Assembly: GCA_958496175.1 (NCBI GenBank)
Contig: OY292274.1
Location: 65,916,630 to 65,980,629 of the forward strand
From: Sisyra terminalis
Taxonomy: Eukaryota; Arthropoda; Insecta; Neuroptera; Sisyridae
Length of the DNA: 64,000 nucleotides
Reading direction: 5' to 3'
A model generated the notes under the pieces. That model was not told the origin of the DNA. It was given only the letters and a program-made list of their open reading frames with translations, and made no database searches. Every line of letters begins with the position of its first letter. Positions within the stretch are counted from its first letter, which is position 1. The position numbers and the translations under genes are program-made. Positions 1 to 11,755 of this stretch are shown piece after piece.

Positions 1-1495
1 TAAGGACATATTTATGAAACGGATTCATTAACAATACCCTCACGTGAGTAGGAATGTGAAAAAATTTTTGTCCTGTGTGCAAAAGGACACTCACAATATC
101 GATTCAAAGTTTCAAAAAGGACCTTTTTCAATTGCTTAAAAAGGATATAAGGAGTGGGTTTATTCGGTGAAATTAAGCAGAAAATTTTACACCGAATCGT
201 CCTTAACGTAACTGCGTAAAAGGAATTTTCATTTAGCGGCTAGATCCTTGGAAAATCAAAACGGGAAGTTAACGAGGTAAAAATGCATGCACCAATTTAG
301 CCCTGAAATTTATCGTTTTCGAAGGATGGCTTTTCCTTATAAGGACATATTTATGAAACGGATTCATTAACAATACCCTCACGTGAGTAGGAATGTGAAA
401 AAATTTTTGTCCTGTGTGCAAAAGGACACTCACAATATCGATTCAAAGTTTCAAAAAGGACCTTTTTCAATTGCTTAAAAAGGATATAAGGAGTGGGTTT
501 ATTCGGTGAAATTAAGCAGAAAATTTTACACCGAATCGTCCTTAACGTAACTGCGTAAAAGGAATTTTCATTTAGCGGCTAGATCCTTGGAAAATCAAAA
601 CGGGAAGTTAACGAGGTAAAAATGCATGCACCAATTTAGCCCTGAAATTTATCGTTTTCGAAGGATGGCTTTTCCTTATAAGGACATATTTATGAAACGG
701 ATTCATTAACAATACCCTCACGTGAGTAGGAATGTGAAAAAATTTTTGTCCTGTGTGCAAAAGGACACTCACAATATCGATTCAAAGTTTCAAAAAGGAC
801 CTTTTTCAATTGCTTAAAAAGGATATAAGGAGTGGGTTTATTCGGTGAAATTAAGCAGAAAATTTTACACCGAATCGTCCTTAACGTAACTGCGTAAAAG
901 GAATTTTCATTTAGCGGCTAGATCCTTGGAAAATCAAAACGGGAAGTTAACGAGGTAAAAATGCATGCACCAATTTAGCCCTGAAATTTATCGTTTTCGA
1001 AGGATGGCTTTTCCTTATAAGGACATATTTATGAAACGGATTCATTAACAATACCCTCACGTGAGTAGGAATGTGAAAAATTTTTTGTCCTGTGTGCAAA
1101 AGGACACTCACAATATCGATTCAAAGTTTCAAAAAGGACCTTTTTCAATTGCTTAAAAAGGATATAAGGAGTGGGTTTATTCGGTGAAATTAAGCAGAAA
1201 ATTTTACACCGAATCGTCCTTAACGTAACTGCGTAAAAGGAATTTTCATTTAGCGGCTAGATCCTTGGAAAATCAAAACGGGAAGTTAACGAGGTAAAAA
1301 TGCATGCACCAATTTAGCCCTGAAATTTATCGTTTTCGAAGGATGGCTTTTCCTTATAAGGACATATTTATGAAACGGATTCATTAACAATACCCTCACG
1401 TGAGTAGGAATGTGAAAAAATTTTTGTCCTGTGTGCAAAAGGACACTCGCAATATCGAGTCTAATTTTCACAAAGGACATTTTTCAAATTTACTC
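1..1495. repeat. 339-bp tandem satellite array, left-truncated by the window
   Basis: The word TAAGGACATATTTATGAAAC recurs at 1, 340, 679, 1018 and 1357, giving an exact 339-bp period. Four full units and part of a fifth are present and almost identical; unit four has an A-to-T change near 1081. The fifth unit starts to diverge at about 1448 and similarity is lost by about 1495. Each unit holds an inverted pair TTCGGTG...CACCGAA that could form a short hairpin. No coding capacity was recognised. The array starts inside the window's first base, so its true length is unknown. Near-identity of units implies recent homogenisation. Confidence 0.97.
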
Positions 1496-2594
1496 GAAAA
1501 CAATGCTCGTTTTAGGGATAATATCGACCATCATTGCCCGATTCTACTGCTTCATCAAATGCAACGGACAAATTAAAAGTGGCGTGTCCTTTGGGGACTC
1601 GATTCAATGAAAAGAAATAAATTTTTTTTTTCTTTGAAGATCCATTAATTTTTTGCAAATTTGTCAACATTTGGTCAAACGTTAAAAACAAATCATATAA
1701 TTTACTTTCATATTATAATTAGGTACTATAATTGGATTTAGATTGCAAAATATTTAGTTTCGTACGTCTTTAGTTTTATCTAAATATTTCAGTAATCAGT
1801 TCAAATGCGTAAATGATTAGTAAAATTAATCAAATTAACATAAAAATCACAAATTCCACGTCAGTAAAATATTTTGAAATTTTTTTGCGAAATCATATCG
1901 AATCCTCTGGGTATTACTTTTCAATGTTTTATGCAAACCATTAATTACACTCATTTCATGACATAACTACTCTACTTCCATAAATGAAAGAATATTGTAA
2001 AAAGTGAACAGTGTATTTAAGTTGAAACTTGAAATTCTTGAAATTCTTTTTTAAAAAGAAAGCTACGAAAATTTTAAGATCTACTGAACATATTCGTGCA
2101 GTAAGTGCTGGTTGAAGGTGAAAATCTGAAAATTATTATCCGAAAAAGTCCTTAAAAATCATAGAAGGACTTTATTTCTTTTTTTAGATAGTCCTTTTAT
2201 GATTTATGATTTTTATTTTAAACATTTCCTCCAAAAAAATTAATTTTTTAAATTAAAAGTTAATAATAATTTCCAGTTCATTATTTCAAATTTAATATGC
2301 ATACGGAATGGTTCTAAATTCAGTGCACATATTTTACAAGTTTGTTCTCGGTATCAATTAATAAAAAAAAAAAAGAAATAATGGATAAGGTTCTATTTTG
2401 GATTTGGTTTCAAACCAAAAGAAAAGTTTTGACTTTTTCGTACGAAAAAGTCAAAACTTTGAAATTTTTTATTAAATTAAAAAATTTATTCTCATAAATA
2501 CTTATGTACAAAATTGATTTACAGCAAAATCTCATTTATCATCTAGCGATTGAATTAATCTATCTAAAAATATTTTCTTTAAATTAATTTACTC
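1496..2594. other. Intergenic, 3' flank of yellow
   Basis: No gene is seen between the satellite array and the yellow stop codon. On the minus strand, AATAAA motifs lie at 2485-2490 and 2467-2472, about 105-125 nt downstream of the stop, and are the likely polyadenylation signals. A 38-bp perfect palindrome lies just beyond them at 2423-2460. The rest is AT-rich unique-looking sequence. Confidence 0.6.
2423..2460. repeat. 38-bp perfect palindrome downstream of yellow
   Basis: The half-site AAAGTTTTGACTTTTTCGT (19 nt) is followed directly by its exact reverse complement, centred between 2441 and 2442 on CGTACG. It lies just past the inferred yellow polyadenylation signals. It could be a foldback remnant or a 3'-end structure; the sequence does not decide. 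Confidence 0.9.
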
Positions 2595-5500
2595 TTAAAA
2601 ATGTGAAAAGGAATACGAAAATGGTTTCGTGACTCCTGGATATCCGGGAATCAATTTCGGTGACGGCAAAACTTTGTGGGTGGGTACCAAAGAATTGGTG
2701 TTCGGTAAAGCGCAAACCGTTCCAGCCAAAGCGTCCGCCACACTTGCCGTGTACACTCGGAAATTGATATCCCGATAGTCCAGATTGGCGATCAGGAAAA
2801 CGGGCATTCGATCGGACATGACCCAGATATTTTCATTTTGATCAACTTTTACATCACTCGGGAACACCAAGCCAACGTCATCCCTATCAACCACATCCAA
2901 ATTTCGTGGCGTATACGGCAACAATGAATTCCAGCATCCAATCGAATTCTGGTCGATCAAATTGTAAAACATAATTCCATTATCGTCCATTACGATCGAG
3001 GTCAAATGGCCATCTTTAACACGACTGCCCACCACACTAAAGTCATGGTAGCTATCCTCCACGCGACTTTTGTCGCGCAAAATCTTGGTCGAAACGGCAA
3101 ACTGATGATTGCTGGCCAACGGGCTGAAGAAGAGCGTCCGGAATCCGTCTTGCTTAATCGGCGACAATGTAATACCGAAAACACCTTCTTCGCCCCACTG
3201 GAAATTGAGGCCGGCAACGTTAAAGTCTCCCGAAAGTGGATCCGGCATGAAAAAGCTGTGGGTGAAACGCCACGAGTCGTTTTGGGCCCATGAATATGCG
3301 ATCAATCCGTATCCTAGTTCATCACTGAAGTAAGCAAAAGCATCATCACAGCTAGAACCAATATCGACGGCGATGTTCGCAATAAACGTATTCGCATTCG
3401 TATCCTCCGGTTTCAAAACATATCTAAAAAAAAAACACACACAATTTAATAAAAATCAAAAAACAAAAAATTCTTATCTATTATTATAAAGAGGAAAGAT
3501 TTGATTGTTTGTTTGCTTTGAATAGGCTCCGAAACTACTTGACCGATTTGAAAAATTCTTTCACTGTTGGAAAGCTACACTATTTCCGGTAAACATAGGC
3601 TATATTAAATTTTCATAAAAGTTAGGGATCCATACTGAAACTCCAATAATGTAACCCAAGATCTGAAAAAATTACCAAAAAACATTCTTTTATCGCATGC
3701 GCTGCGAAAACTATTGGTTATAGAACAAAATAATGTAGTACGATTTTGAAGAACATACCATTATCTACAAAAAATAGAGCGACAGCATATGTCTAACTAT
3801 TATAGTTATGTCACAATAAGTGTTTTTTCATATTAAAAAATATATATAAATGCCACCGTTATAAAAGCTCTTTTATTTATACTTTGGGATTAATCCTTAT
3901 CAAAATAAATGACTTCATATTTAAGTTTGCTTCAATACCATTATATAACTTTTTGAGTTATTCAATTTGAACATTCCATTCGAAGGATATCACAAGTTTA
4001 AAAATGTAAGTTATTTGAAAAATGTCGCATGGTCACCCCATTTTACTTATAATTAAGACCAACTTTATTGAACTTGGCGATATTTTTTATTTATGTATAG
4101 ATGCTGATTGATTTACAGATTATTTGGTCTACGGTAGGTATACCTACCGTAGCTATACGCAATAGACATACTCTTTTTAGATATTTATAAATATTTTTTG
4201 AAAATTAATTGATTATTACATAGAACAATTTTATTCTTTGCAACAGTTTATTAAATGTGTCTTTTTCAAGTTAACAAAATAGTGTTTTTAAGTATGATTA
4301 GGTTTTTCGTAAAAGAAATAAGAAAAATAAAAATTTTCATATATCACTACACATGGCAAATTTGAAAAGAAAACATAATCTACACCTACGTTACGCAAAC
4401 GAAGTTGCGGGGATCAGCTAGTTATAAAACAAATTTGGTTTAATATTAGAAACATAAACTTTCGGACTGCTCAAAAATTTAAACTCTGATAGATATATTT
4501 GAAAATGGTTAAGTTATGTTTATAAGTGAGCATTAAGTTTTTTGGCTTTCACATATTGTAAACCTAAAAATCCGAAATACGTATTCACAAATAAATACAT
4601 TAGTGAGCGAATAACACGTAGCGAGAAATTCGGTGGACTAAAAGAAAATGGTTCAATTATATAGTTGAAATTCAGATATTTTAATAATAAGTGCATAGAT
4701 ACACAATGGTTATACTTGATTATGGAGGAACTGGGTTTCGTGCAGTTGAACAAATTTTAATTTCACGGTAGTTTTGTACATTGCAGTAGTGTAATAGTTT
4801 TGAGAAAAAGGTTCATTCGGGAGTCGAGACAATGAAATGGGATTTCTACTAATATTCATAATCTAGACCCTTTACTTCTGTTATTTTGACGCGAGTATTT
4901 TGATAAATTTTTACTGTTTTTAGTCATAATTAAGACCGACTTTATTGAACTTGACGATATTTTTTATGTATAGATCCTGATTGATTTATGGATTATTTGG
5001 TTCACGATAGATATACCTACCGAAGGTATACGCAATTGAACATATTCTTTTTAGATATTTATAAGTATTTTTTGAAAATTAATTTATCATTACATACAAA
5101 TATTTTATTCTAAGCAACAGTTGATTAAATGTGTCCTCTTAAAGTTGACAAAACAGTGTTTTCAGGTATAATTATGTTTTTCGTAAAAGAAATAAGAAAA
5201 ATAAAAATTTTCATATATCACTACACATGGCAAATTTGAAAAGAAAACATAATCTACACCTACGTTACGCAAACGAAGTTGCGGGGATCAGCTAGTGATT
5301 AAATAAAATATGAAAACTACCAAACAAATTACCACTTCAATATTGAATTCCAGTTTAGTATCAATTGCTGTTTTTGGTTTTGCTAATTCTGACAAAACCG
5401 GTTGTTTGTCATCACGGCACGTGATTGTTCTCAACTGTGTTAATTGAGTAATCTGCAAAACCACATTTACGTCGATTATTATCAATTATTGCAAGTAATA

Positions 5501-8500
5501 ACATGTTACTTCTATAAAGCGAATCAATTAACGCTCAGATAATTCAATCAATTATATTGATTTCCCTATGAATTATTAAGCCATGTTTTATTTGAACAAT
5601 ACAATGAATACTATGCAGCAGTGGTTTTCAATAAACATATGAGATTGTCGCTAGTTTGGTGTTTCGTTGACTATCCTGTTAAAAAAGGTACTTAAAAATC
5701 TTTTTAAATAATTATTAATAATCTTTAAAAATAGCTATTGCTTCATATTTAGTACAAAATTTATAGTACGTCTATTAATATGGCCAGGGACTGTATTGAG
5801 GCTGATTATATCATTGATTTATCAAAATCAAAAGTTATAACAAAATTTTGTGTTTTATTTATCTACAAAAAAAAGAAATCACTTTCCGGTACACCTAATA
5901 TCTAAGCAAACTTTCCGGAAAAAATTCTCTCAACTACAGAGAAAAAAGTATCAGAATCTGTTGGCTATGATCTATATAGATAAATTATGATCTATATTAG
6001 ACTGGGCCAAAAAAAATCGACTATTTTTTTTTATTTTGAAAAGTATATCGAAAATATAGTTCAAGGTGACCAAAAAAAAAATATCGGGAAGGTTTGAGCC
6101 CTTAATATTAATAGTAAGAGGTCTATCATTTTTAATTTCGTTTCTTTCTTTGTGTTTTCATTTTTGCGTCAATAATGTCAAAGTATCAAGGTAAAAAAAT
6201 TTCTCTGCTCATATATTTATAGAAAATTAAATTCCCTACAAAAAAGGTCTCTTTGAAAATTTTTGCCAGACACGCCGTTTCCGAATAATCAAGCTTCAGA
6301 CATTGATATAATTTTTAGATTTATCTTCTTTATTTTGGAATTTTGTAAATAACGAACAAATAAATATATAGAATTGCACAATAAAGAATTAATTGTAAAT
6401 TAATTGTGTCACTTTTTCAAAAGTTATTCACAATTAAAGTTGAAGGAAAAAAAATTGTTTTTTTCGTTGTTGAACCAATTTGGAAAGAGGAATTTTATGT
6501 AAAAACGTTAGGAGACCTTTTTTGTAGAGCATTAAATTCCCTTCAAGAATCTATATTGTTTATTTGTATATATTTATTTGTTTGTTAGTTAAACAATTCC
6601 AAAATAAAGAAGATAAATCTAAAAATTATATCAATGTTTAAAGCTTGATTATTCGAAAACGGCGTGTCTGGCAAAAATTTTCAAAGAGACGATTTTTGTA
6701 GGTAATTTAATCTATTATTATAAAGAGGAAAGATTTGATTGTTTGTTTGCTTTGAATAGTCTCCGAGACTACCTGACCGATTTGAAAAATTCTTTCACAG
6801 TTGGGAAGCAACACTATTTCCAGTGAACATAGGCTATATTAAATTTTCAAAAAAGTTAAGGATCCATACTAAAACTCCAATAATGTGGGAAAAAATTACG
6901 AAAAAACTTTCTTACATCGCGTATGCTGGTGATTTAACTAAAGAACGGAACAACCGAATTTAATGAAACTTTATATTAAGATACAACACAATTACCCACA
7001 CACGTTAGGCTACTTATCATTCCTTAAAAATAATAAGGGAATGTATGCTCTACTTAAAAACTGAGGGATGAAAAAAAAATTTTACTTTAGATAGGCGAGT
7101 TATATATCATTGGAAAAGTATTTAAAAGTTAAAAAATGATCTGTATTAATATTTTTAGTTGAACTAATAAAAAGCACAATAATTTCATTTAAAGTACAAA
7201 AATTGCCTTTTTGAAATATAAATATTTTTATAGATAATAATCTGAAAATAAACTTTTTTTTACATAATTGTTGTAAATAGATCCTTAGGGTTGCTCAGTA
7301 AGGAAATATTACCGATAAAAATATAATAGTAATAATAATAGTAATAAAGCTTAAAATAAAAACGTTTTTAAAACCGTGCATATATAAAATGGTGTATTTA
7401 TATACTCCTCTGACTGATGAAATTTTAATATTCGGTGTATTCCTTATAGGAAGTAGGCATGTGATAATTTTTTTTTTTGAAAATTCCTACCCTAACAGAC
7501 AAGGGCGGATTCAGGATATTTTTCTTGGGAAGGGCACAATATCTTTTATTTGCAAGTGCGTGAAAAGGATCACGAATAAAGTTCGCAATTCTAGCCAGAA
7601 ATCATCATAATGATAAATAATAAATAATCATATCATCATAATGATAAAAGAAATTTAAAATCCTCTTCCAGAGCAAAAGGCATACGCCAAATCGTGTATG
7701 GTGAACTCTGGACTATCCAATATGGTTTAATTATATAGTTGAAATTCAGATATTTCAATAATAAGTTTAAAGATACATAATGGTTATACATGATTATGGA
7801 AGAACTGAGTTTCGTGCGATTGTATAAATTTGTATAAATTTCAATTTCGCGGTAGTTTTGTACATTGCAAAAGTATAATAGTTTTTGGAAAAAGATTCAT
7901 TCGGGAATCGAAACAGTGACATGGGGTTATTTTGACGCGAGTATTTTGATAACTTTCGACTTTTTTTAGTCATAATTAAGACCCGAATTTATTGAACTTG
8001 GCGATATTTTTTTATTTATGTATAGATGCTGATTGATTTACGGAGTGTTTGGTTCACGATAGGTATACCTACCGTAGATATATACAATAGACCATACTCT
8101 TTTTAGATATTTATAAAAATTTTTTGAAAATTAATTGATTATTACATAGAACTATTTTATTCTTTGCAACAGTTTATTAAATGTGTCTTTTTCAAGTTGA
8201 CAAAATAGTGTTTTCAGGTATGATTATATTTTTGGTAAAAGAAATGAGTAAAATAAAATACGTTACGCAGACGAAGTCGCGGGGATCAGCTAGTTTTCTT
8301 TAAATATATGTGCAGATGATTTTTTTTACCTTGATAGTTTGATAGCATTGACGCAAAAATAAAAGCACAAATAAAAAATCGAAATTAAAGATGATAGACC
8401 TCTTAATATTAACATTAAGGGCTTAAACCTGCCCCATATTTATTTTTTTGTCACCTTCAACAATATTTTCGATATACTTTCCAAAAAAAAAAAATAGTTG

Positions 8501-11500
8501 ATTTTTTGGGCCCATTCTAATCTATATAGATATTTACCGTCGCAATCGTTGATTTGTATTCAAATCAAAAACGTTGACTGCATATGGACAGGGATTCCGG
8601 GTCGTGTTGCCGATTCCCACGGTACCCGTGTCCAAGACCCACAAACGATCGCAGCGATCAACTTTGATCCGATATACAGTAGTCAAACCACTATCACAGT
8701 CTCCGGCCCGATTGCTGGCCCAATCCGGATATGGAATCAATCGTGGCGAAGATGTTGGCGCGTCGATCGGCACATAATTCAGCGTTGACGGAATTCCTGA
8801 AACACGTAACAAATCATAAATCTTATCCGACAATATTTCACCACATGATGCAACTTGCACCGAAAATTTCTCCACCATAATGACCAATCGCAACTATCTC
8901 AATCATTAACTTCATATTATCGTTCTACTCTTTTTATGTAATACGAAAAAAAAAATTTGTAATTATTTCAGGTTCTTTCTATGCCTTCTCATGGCATGAC
9001 TCTTTAGCGACAGCCATAAGTAGCACTGATGAAAACAAATACAAGTTCATTAATTGATTGGGGAATTGCATAGTTATTTACCTTAAGATTCTATTCCAAA
9101 AAAAAAAAATCTTTATTTTTTCTTTAATAGGAATTTAATACCATCTTAACTTGATTAGTTTTTCGATTGGGAAACCACTTTTATAAAAATGAAAAGAATT
9201 TTTTTTTTATTAAGACAAATCAAAGATTAAGTTAATGGAAAAAGATTTTAATTTCGAATTGGACAATCAAAAGAATATAATAATATAGAAAAGTGATGTT
9301 GAAACGAAAGAAAAAAACAATTCAGCAGCCGTAGATGGAATTCTTTCTTGCGACTGAAATCTTTGGTAAGTTGCCATGGTTTTTTTTCTTTCAGATCTTT
9401 TTATAAAACTGGAGAATTTCTCTGGGGAATCAATGTGCAATTGGATTTGTAATGGAATTATTTTTTTTAAAATTGTTATTTACCGTCGTTTTATAACTAC
9501 TAAGGTCTTTTAGTGACTCTAGGATTAATTAAATATTGAAAATTTGCACGATACGAGGATCTAACCCACCACCTTCTACTTTTGGAGCGATTACCTAGAC
9601 CACTTGGCTGGAATCATTTTATACCTCCATATTTGCGGTAGTTAAAGTTTTAGAAAAAAAAAATCAAAATTTTTCACAAACTAGGAAGATTGCTTGGCAA
9701 TCGAAATACGTATCTGGACAACACGTCACAAATATTTCTGTTTGAACTTCTGTTCAAATTTATGTTTATGGTATGATTTTTATATATTCTTAGGGGCCGT
9801 TCATAAAATAAGTTCGCATACCAGAAGGGAGGGGGGATATTCCTGAGTGTAACAAGATGTGACAGGGGGTGAAGCGGAGGGTCTTCAGTAACGTGACGTT
9901 CGCCGTTCGTCAAAAAATTTTACATTAATATTTCTTTCGACTATTTTTCTTTTTCAATTTTTATCATGATAAAAAGTCATTCATTTTGTATTTAGTAAAT
10001 ATTAAATATATAGAGTTTTTAAATACATAGAAATTTGTGCACTTTTAATTGAAATTTACCATATTCAGGGGGGGGTCTTAGTTTTGTGTTGAAATATTTC
10101 TAGGGGGGTTACAGAAAGTGTGACACAGCGTGACAATGGGGGGGGAGGGGGTCAGAAAAACTTATTACGACTTTATAACGAAGAATTTTGAATTCGTTTT
10201 TGAATAATTTTAATATAGAAATGCATGTGATAGAAACAACGATGGTTTAAAATTTAAATGAATAAAATTTCAAAAATTGGTTTCCAATGACCAGAGTTAT
10301 CTTCATAGTATCAAGTTCACGTTGGTGACAATATTTCGAAATGACCAAGGTATATTCTTGTAGAAAATTAAACGATCTACAAAAAAGGTCTCCGACAAGT
10401 TTTTGATATATTTATTCCTTCAAAAGTTATTCGAGGTCAAAGTTGAACTAAAGAGAAATTTTACTATTTTTTCAATTTTTTGACGCAACCATCAATTTTA
10501 TGAGTAAATTTTATAGGACATTTTTTGTAGAGCACTTTTTTTTCTATATCTTATCTGTATAAAAGTTTTTGATATTTTTCACAGGTCCTAGGTTATTTAA
10601 TTAAAATAAAAAAAAATAATAAAATAATAATAGGACCTGTGAAAAATATCAAAAACTTTTATGGAGATAAGTTATAGAAAAAAAAGTGCTCTACAAAAAA
10701 TGTCTTATAAATTTTCTCATAAAATTGATGGTTGCGTCAAAAAATTGAAAAAATATTAAAATCTCTCTTTAGTTCAACTTTGATCTCGAATAACTTTTGA
10801 AGGAATAAATATATCAAAAACTTGTTCGAGACCTTTTTTGTAGATCGTTCAATTTTCTACAAGAATATACCTTGGTCATTCCGAAATATTGTCACCAACG
10901 TGAGCTATAAAATTCCAAAGTGCGCAGAGAATATTGTTCCCATGTCATTTAAATGGAAAATCGAAATTTGCGATGCGGCACCTCTTAATATTAATATTAA
11001 GAGCTTAAACTTTCACAGGATTTTTTTTTTTGGTCATTCCCAACAATATTTTCGATATAATTAAGAAAAAAAAATCATCATTTTTTTTGAATTCAGGCTT
11101 CTTGAATCACAAAAAATATAATATTTTCAATTTAAATTCAATAAATTGAACGAAATAAAAATACGAATTAAATAAAAAAAAAACGATCTTAAACAACCTG
11201 AATTGTCTTCTTATTTAATGAAAGCTGAGATCTGAATTTAATCATTTCTTACGGGTAAACTTTCAGATCCTTGGTGATAACAAATTATTACAGATTCTCT
11301 GAGGACTATGATCAAAATAAGAAATTAAAATATTTTTTTTTCGCGACTTTTAGGCGTTCATAATCAGCTAACGCCTGAGGAAGTCTCAATAAAGCACCGA
11401 AACGTCGCAAATATAAATCAAGTTTTATCTACTTATTTTGATCCTAGTCCTCTGAAAGTTTGTATATAAATTGTTAGAACCACTTACAAAAAAAAAAAAG

Positions 11501-11755
11501 CTTTACTAGTTACCAACCTCCTCGCCATCGCGGCACTGTCACGAAAAGTTTATCCTTCCAAACTTCAATTCCCACCGGCAGATTATTCTCCGGCACAAAA
11601 TCGCCCGAGGATAACGCATGCAACCACGACTGCTGATCGGGATACTCGAAATTCACGGCGTTCCACTGGAATTTTTCGCGCAACTTCACAGCACCGGCAG
11701 CAAAACCGACGCCGCAAACCACCACCAAAATGCAATTCAATGCCCTCGACGCCAT
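2595..11755 (-). CDS. y: yellow, secreted yellow/MRJP-family protein, 3 coding exons
   Basis: Spliced CDS 11755-11518, 8796-8538, 3423-2595: 1326 nt, 441 aa. Junctions are GT-AG and codons are restored at both (Arg-Gly-Gly-Ile-Pro, then Leu-Arg-Arg-Tyr-Val). Residues 1 to about 22 form a signal peptide (MASRALNCILVVVCGVGFAA). The mature chain is a yellow/major royal jelly protein beta-propeller. Motifs matching Drosophila yellow include LFVTVPRWR, LIPYPDW, WVLDTGTVGIGNTT, FIANIAVDIG, ELGYGLIAYSW, NFQWGEEG, FSPLAS and DRDDVGLVFPSDVK, so this is canonical yellow rather than yellow-b to -h. The long C-terminal tail of the fly protein (541 aa) is absent; this copy ends about 30 residues after the conserved Cys-Ala-Leu segment. 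In insects yellow acts outside the cell in melanin patterning; no catalytic residues are established. Introns are 2721 bp and 5114 bp and full of transposons. The 5'UTR and promoter were not resolved. Confidence 0.97.
3477..4421 (+). mobile_element. Helitron-like element H1 in yellow intron 2
   Basis: It begins TCTATTATTATAAAGAGG after an A and ends GGGGATCAGCTAG before a T. These are Helitron hallmarks: 5'-TC, 3'-CTAG, A|T target and no target duplication. About 10 nt before the 3' end is a short hairpin-capable sequence related to the CGCAGACGAAGTCGCG of other copies (here with base changes). It carries no Rep/helicase gene and is non-autonomous. Confidence 0.82.
4422..5295 (+). mobile_element. 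Helitron-like element H2, 5' end unclear, directly after H1
   Basis: The 3' part (about 4926-5295) repeats the last 370-380 bp of H1 (4046-4421) closely and ends with the same GGGGATCAGCTAG before a T. The stretch 4635-4760 matches internal sequence of H3 and H4. No 5'-TC terminus was recognised, so this may be a truncated copy or part of a tandem arrangement with H1. Confidence 0.65.
5296..5999. other. yellow intron 2 sequence without recognised element
   Basis: AT-rich intronic sequence between Helitron H2 and foldback element B1. No ORF or repeat was recognised. Confidence 0.5.
6000..8517. mobile_element. Foldback element B1 (TA-flanked), interrupted by Helitron H3
   Basis: Termini GACTGGGCC at 6000 and GGCCCATTC ending at 8517 are imperfect inverted repeats flanked by TA on both sides (5998-5999, 8518-8519), as for Tc1/mariner-type insertion. 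Arms occupy 6000-6710 and 8294-8517; the gap is exactly Helitron H3. The arms carry the family-B landmarks: CTTAATATTAATA box (imperfect here), a CATTTTTGCGTCAA stretch and TTTTGTAGAGC. It has no transposase. Its right end lies 18 bp from the splice donor of yellow exon 2. Confidence 0.85.
6711..8293 (+). mobile_element. Helitron-like element H3 nested in B1
   Basis: It starts TCTATTATTATAAAGAGG and ends CGCAGACGAAGTCGCGGGGATCAGCTAG-type sequence (hairpin, short spacer, CTAG). Removing it joins AATTTAA to TTTTCT, exactly the continuous sequence seen in intact copy B4 near 59518-59526. That paralogous empty site shows A|T insertion with no target duplication. No protein-coding region was recognised in its 1583 bp. 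Confidence 0.9.
9684..9785 (+). repeat. Dispersed repeat with GATTGC-TTG-GCAATC hairpin (copy R1)
   Basis: GAAGATTGCTTGGCAATCGA followed by ATACGTATC, then a stretch with AACTTCTGTTCAAATTTATG. A close copy lies at 29086-29190, and partial copies in both orientations at 56580-56625 and 56740-56830. The class is unknown; it may be the end of a retroelement or SINE-like unit. Confidence 0.6.
9793..10178. repeat. G-run dispersed element in yellow intron 1
   Basis: It begins GGGGCCGTTCATAAAATAAG and contains several runs of 6-9 G with repeated GTGACA words, ending near AACTTATTACGACTTTATAA. The two ends are weakly inverted. Similar G-rich GGCCGTTCATAAA repeats are common in insect genomes. Copy boundaries are approximate. 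Confidence 0.5.
10314..11096. mobile_element. Foldback element A1, left arm truncated
   Basis: A long imperfect inverted repeat around the AGGACCTGTGAAAAATATC core (about 10580-10640). Right-arm landmarks match family A: TTTTTTGTAGATCG, AACAATATTTTCGATATA and the palindrome box near 10983. The left arm starts abruptly inside the CACGTTGGTGACAA motif. The right terminus is degraded (GAATTCAGGC instead of GAATCAGTC). It lies in yellow intron 1. Confidence 0.8.
11340..11460. repeat. Dispersed motif CCTGAGGAAG...CGAAACGTCG
   Basis: ACGCCTGAGGAAGTCTC, then AAAGCACCGAAACGTCGC and AAGTTTTATCTAC form a short conserved-looking block. Analogous CTGAAGAAG/GAAA blocks occur near 19225 and 29082. Such blocks are common at retroelement ends in insects; class assignment here is tentative. 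Confidence 0.35.

Noticed and set aside
1..1495. CRISPR-like array
   Set aside because: The repeat unit is 339 bp with no unique spacers, in an insect-type genome. It is a satellite.
3006..3333. Plus-strand open frames inside yellow exon 3
   Set aside because: They are antisense shadows of a strongly conserved yellow exon and have no domain.
10822..11064. Open frames in foldback family A (also 15396-15581 and 61703-61888)
   Set aside because: The same short frame recurs because the elements are repeats. Frames are broken differently in each copy and have no domain.
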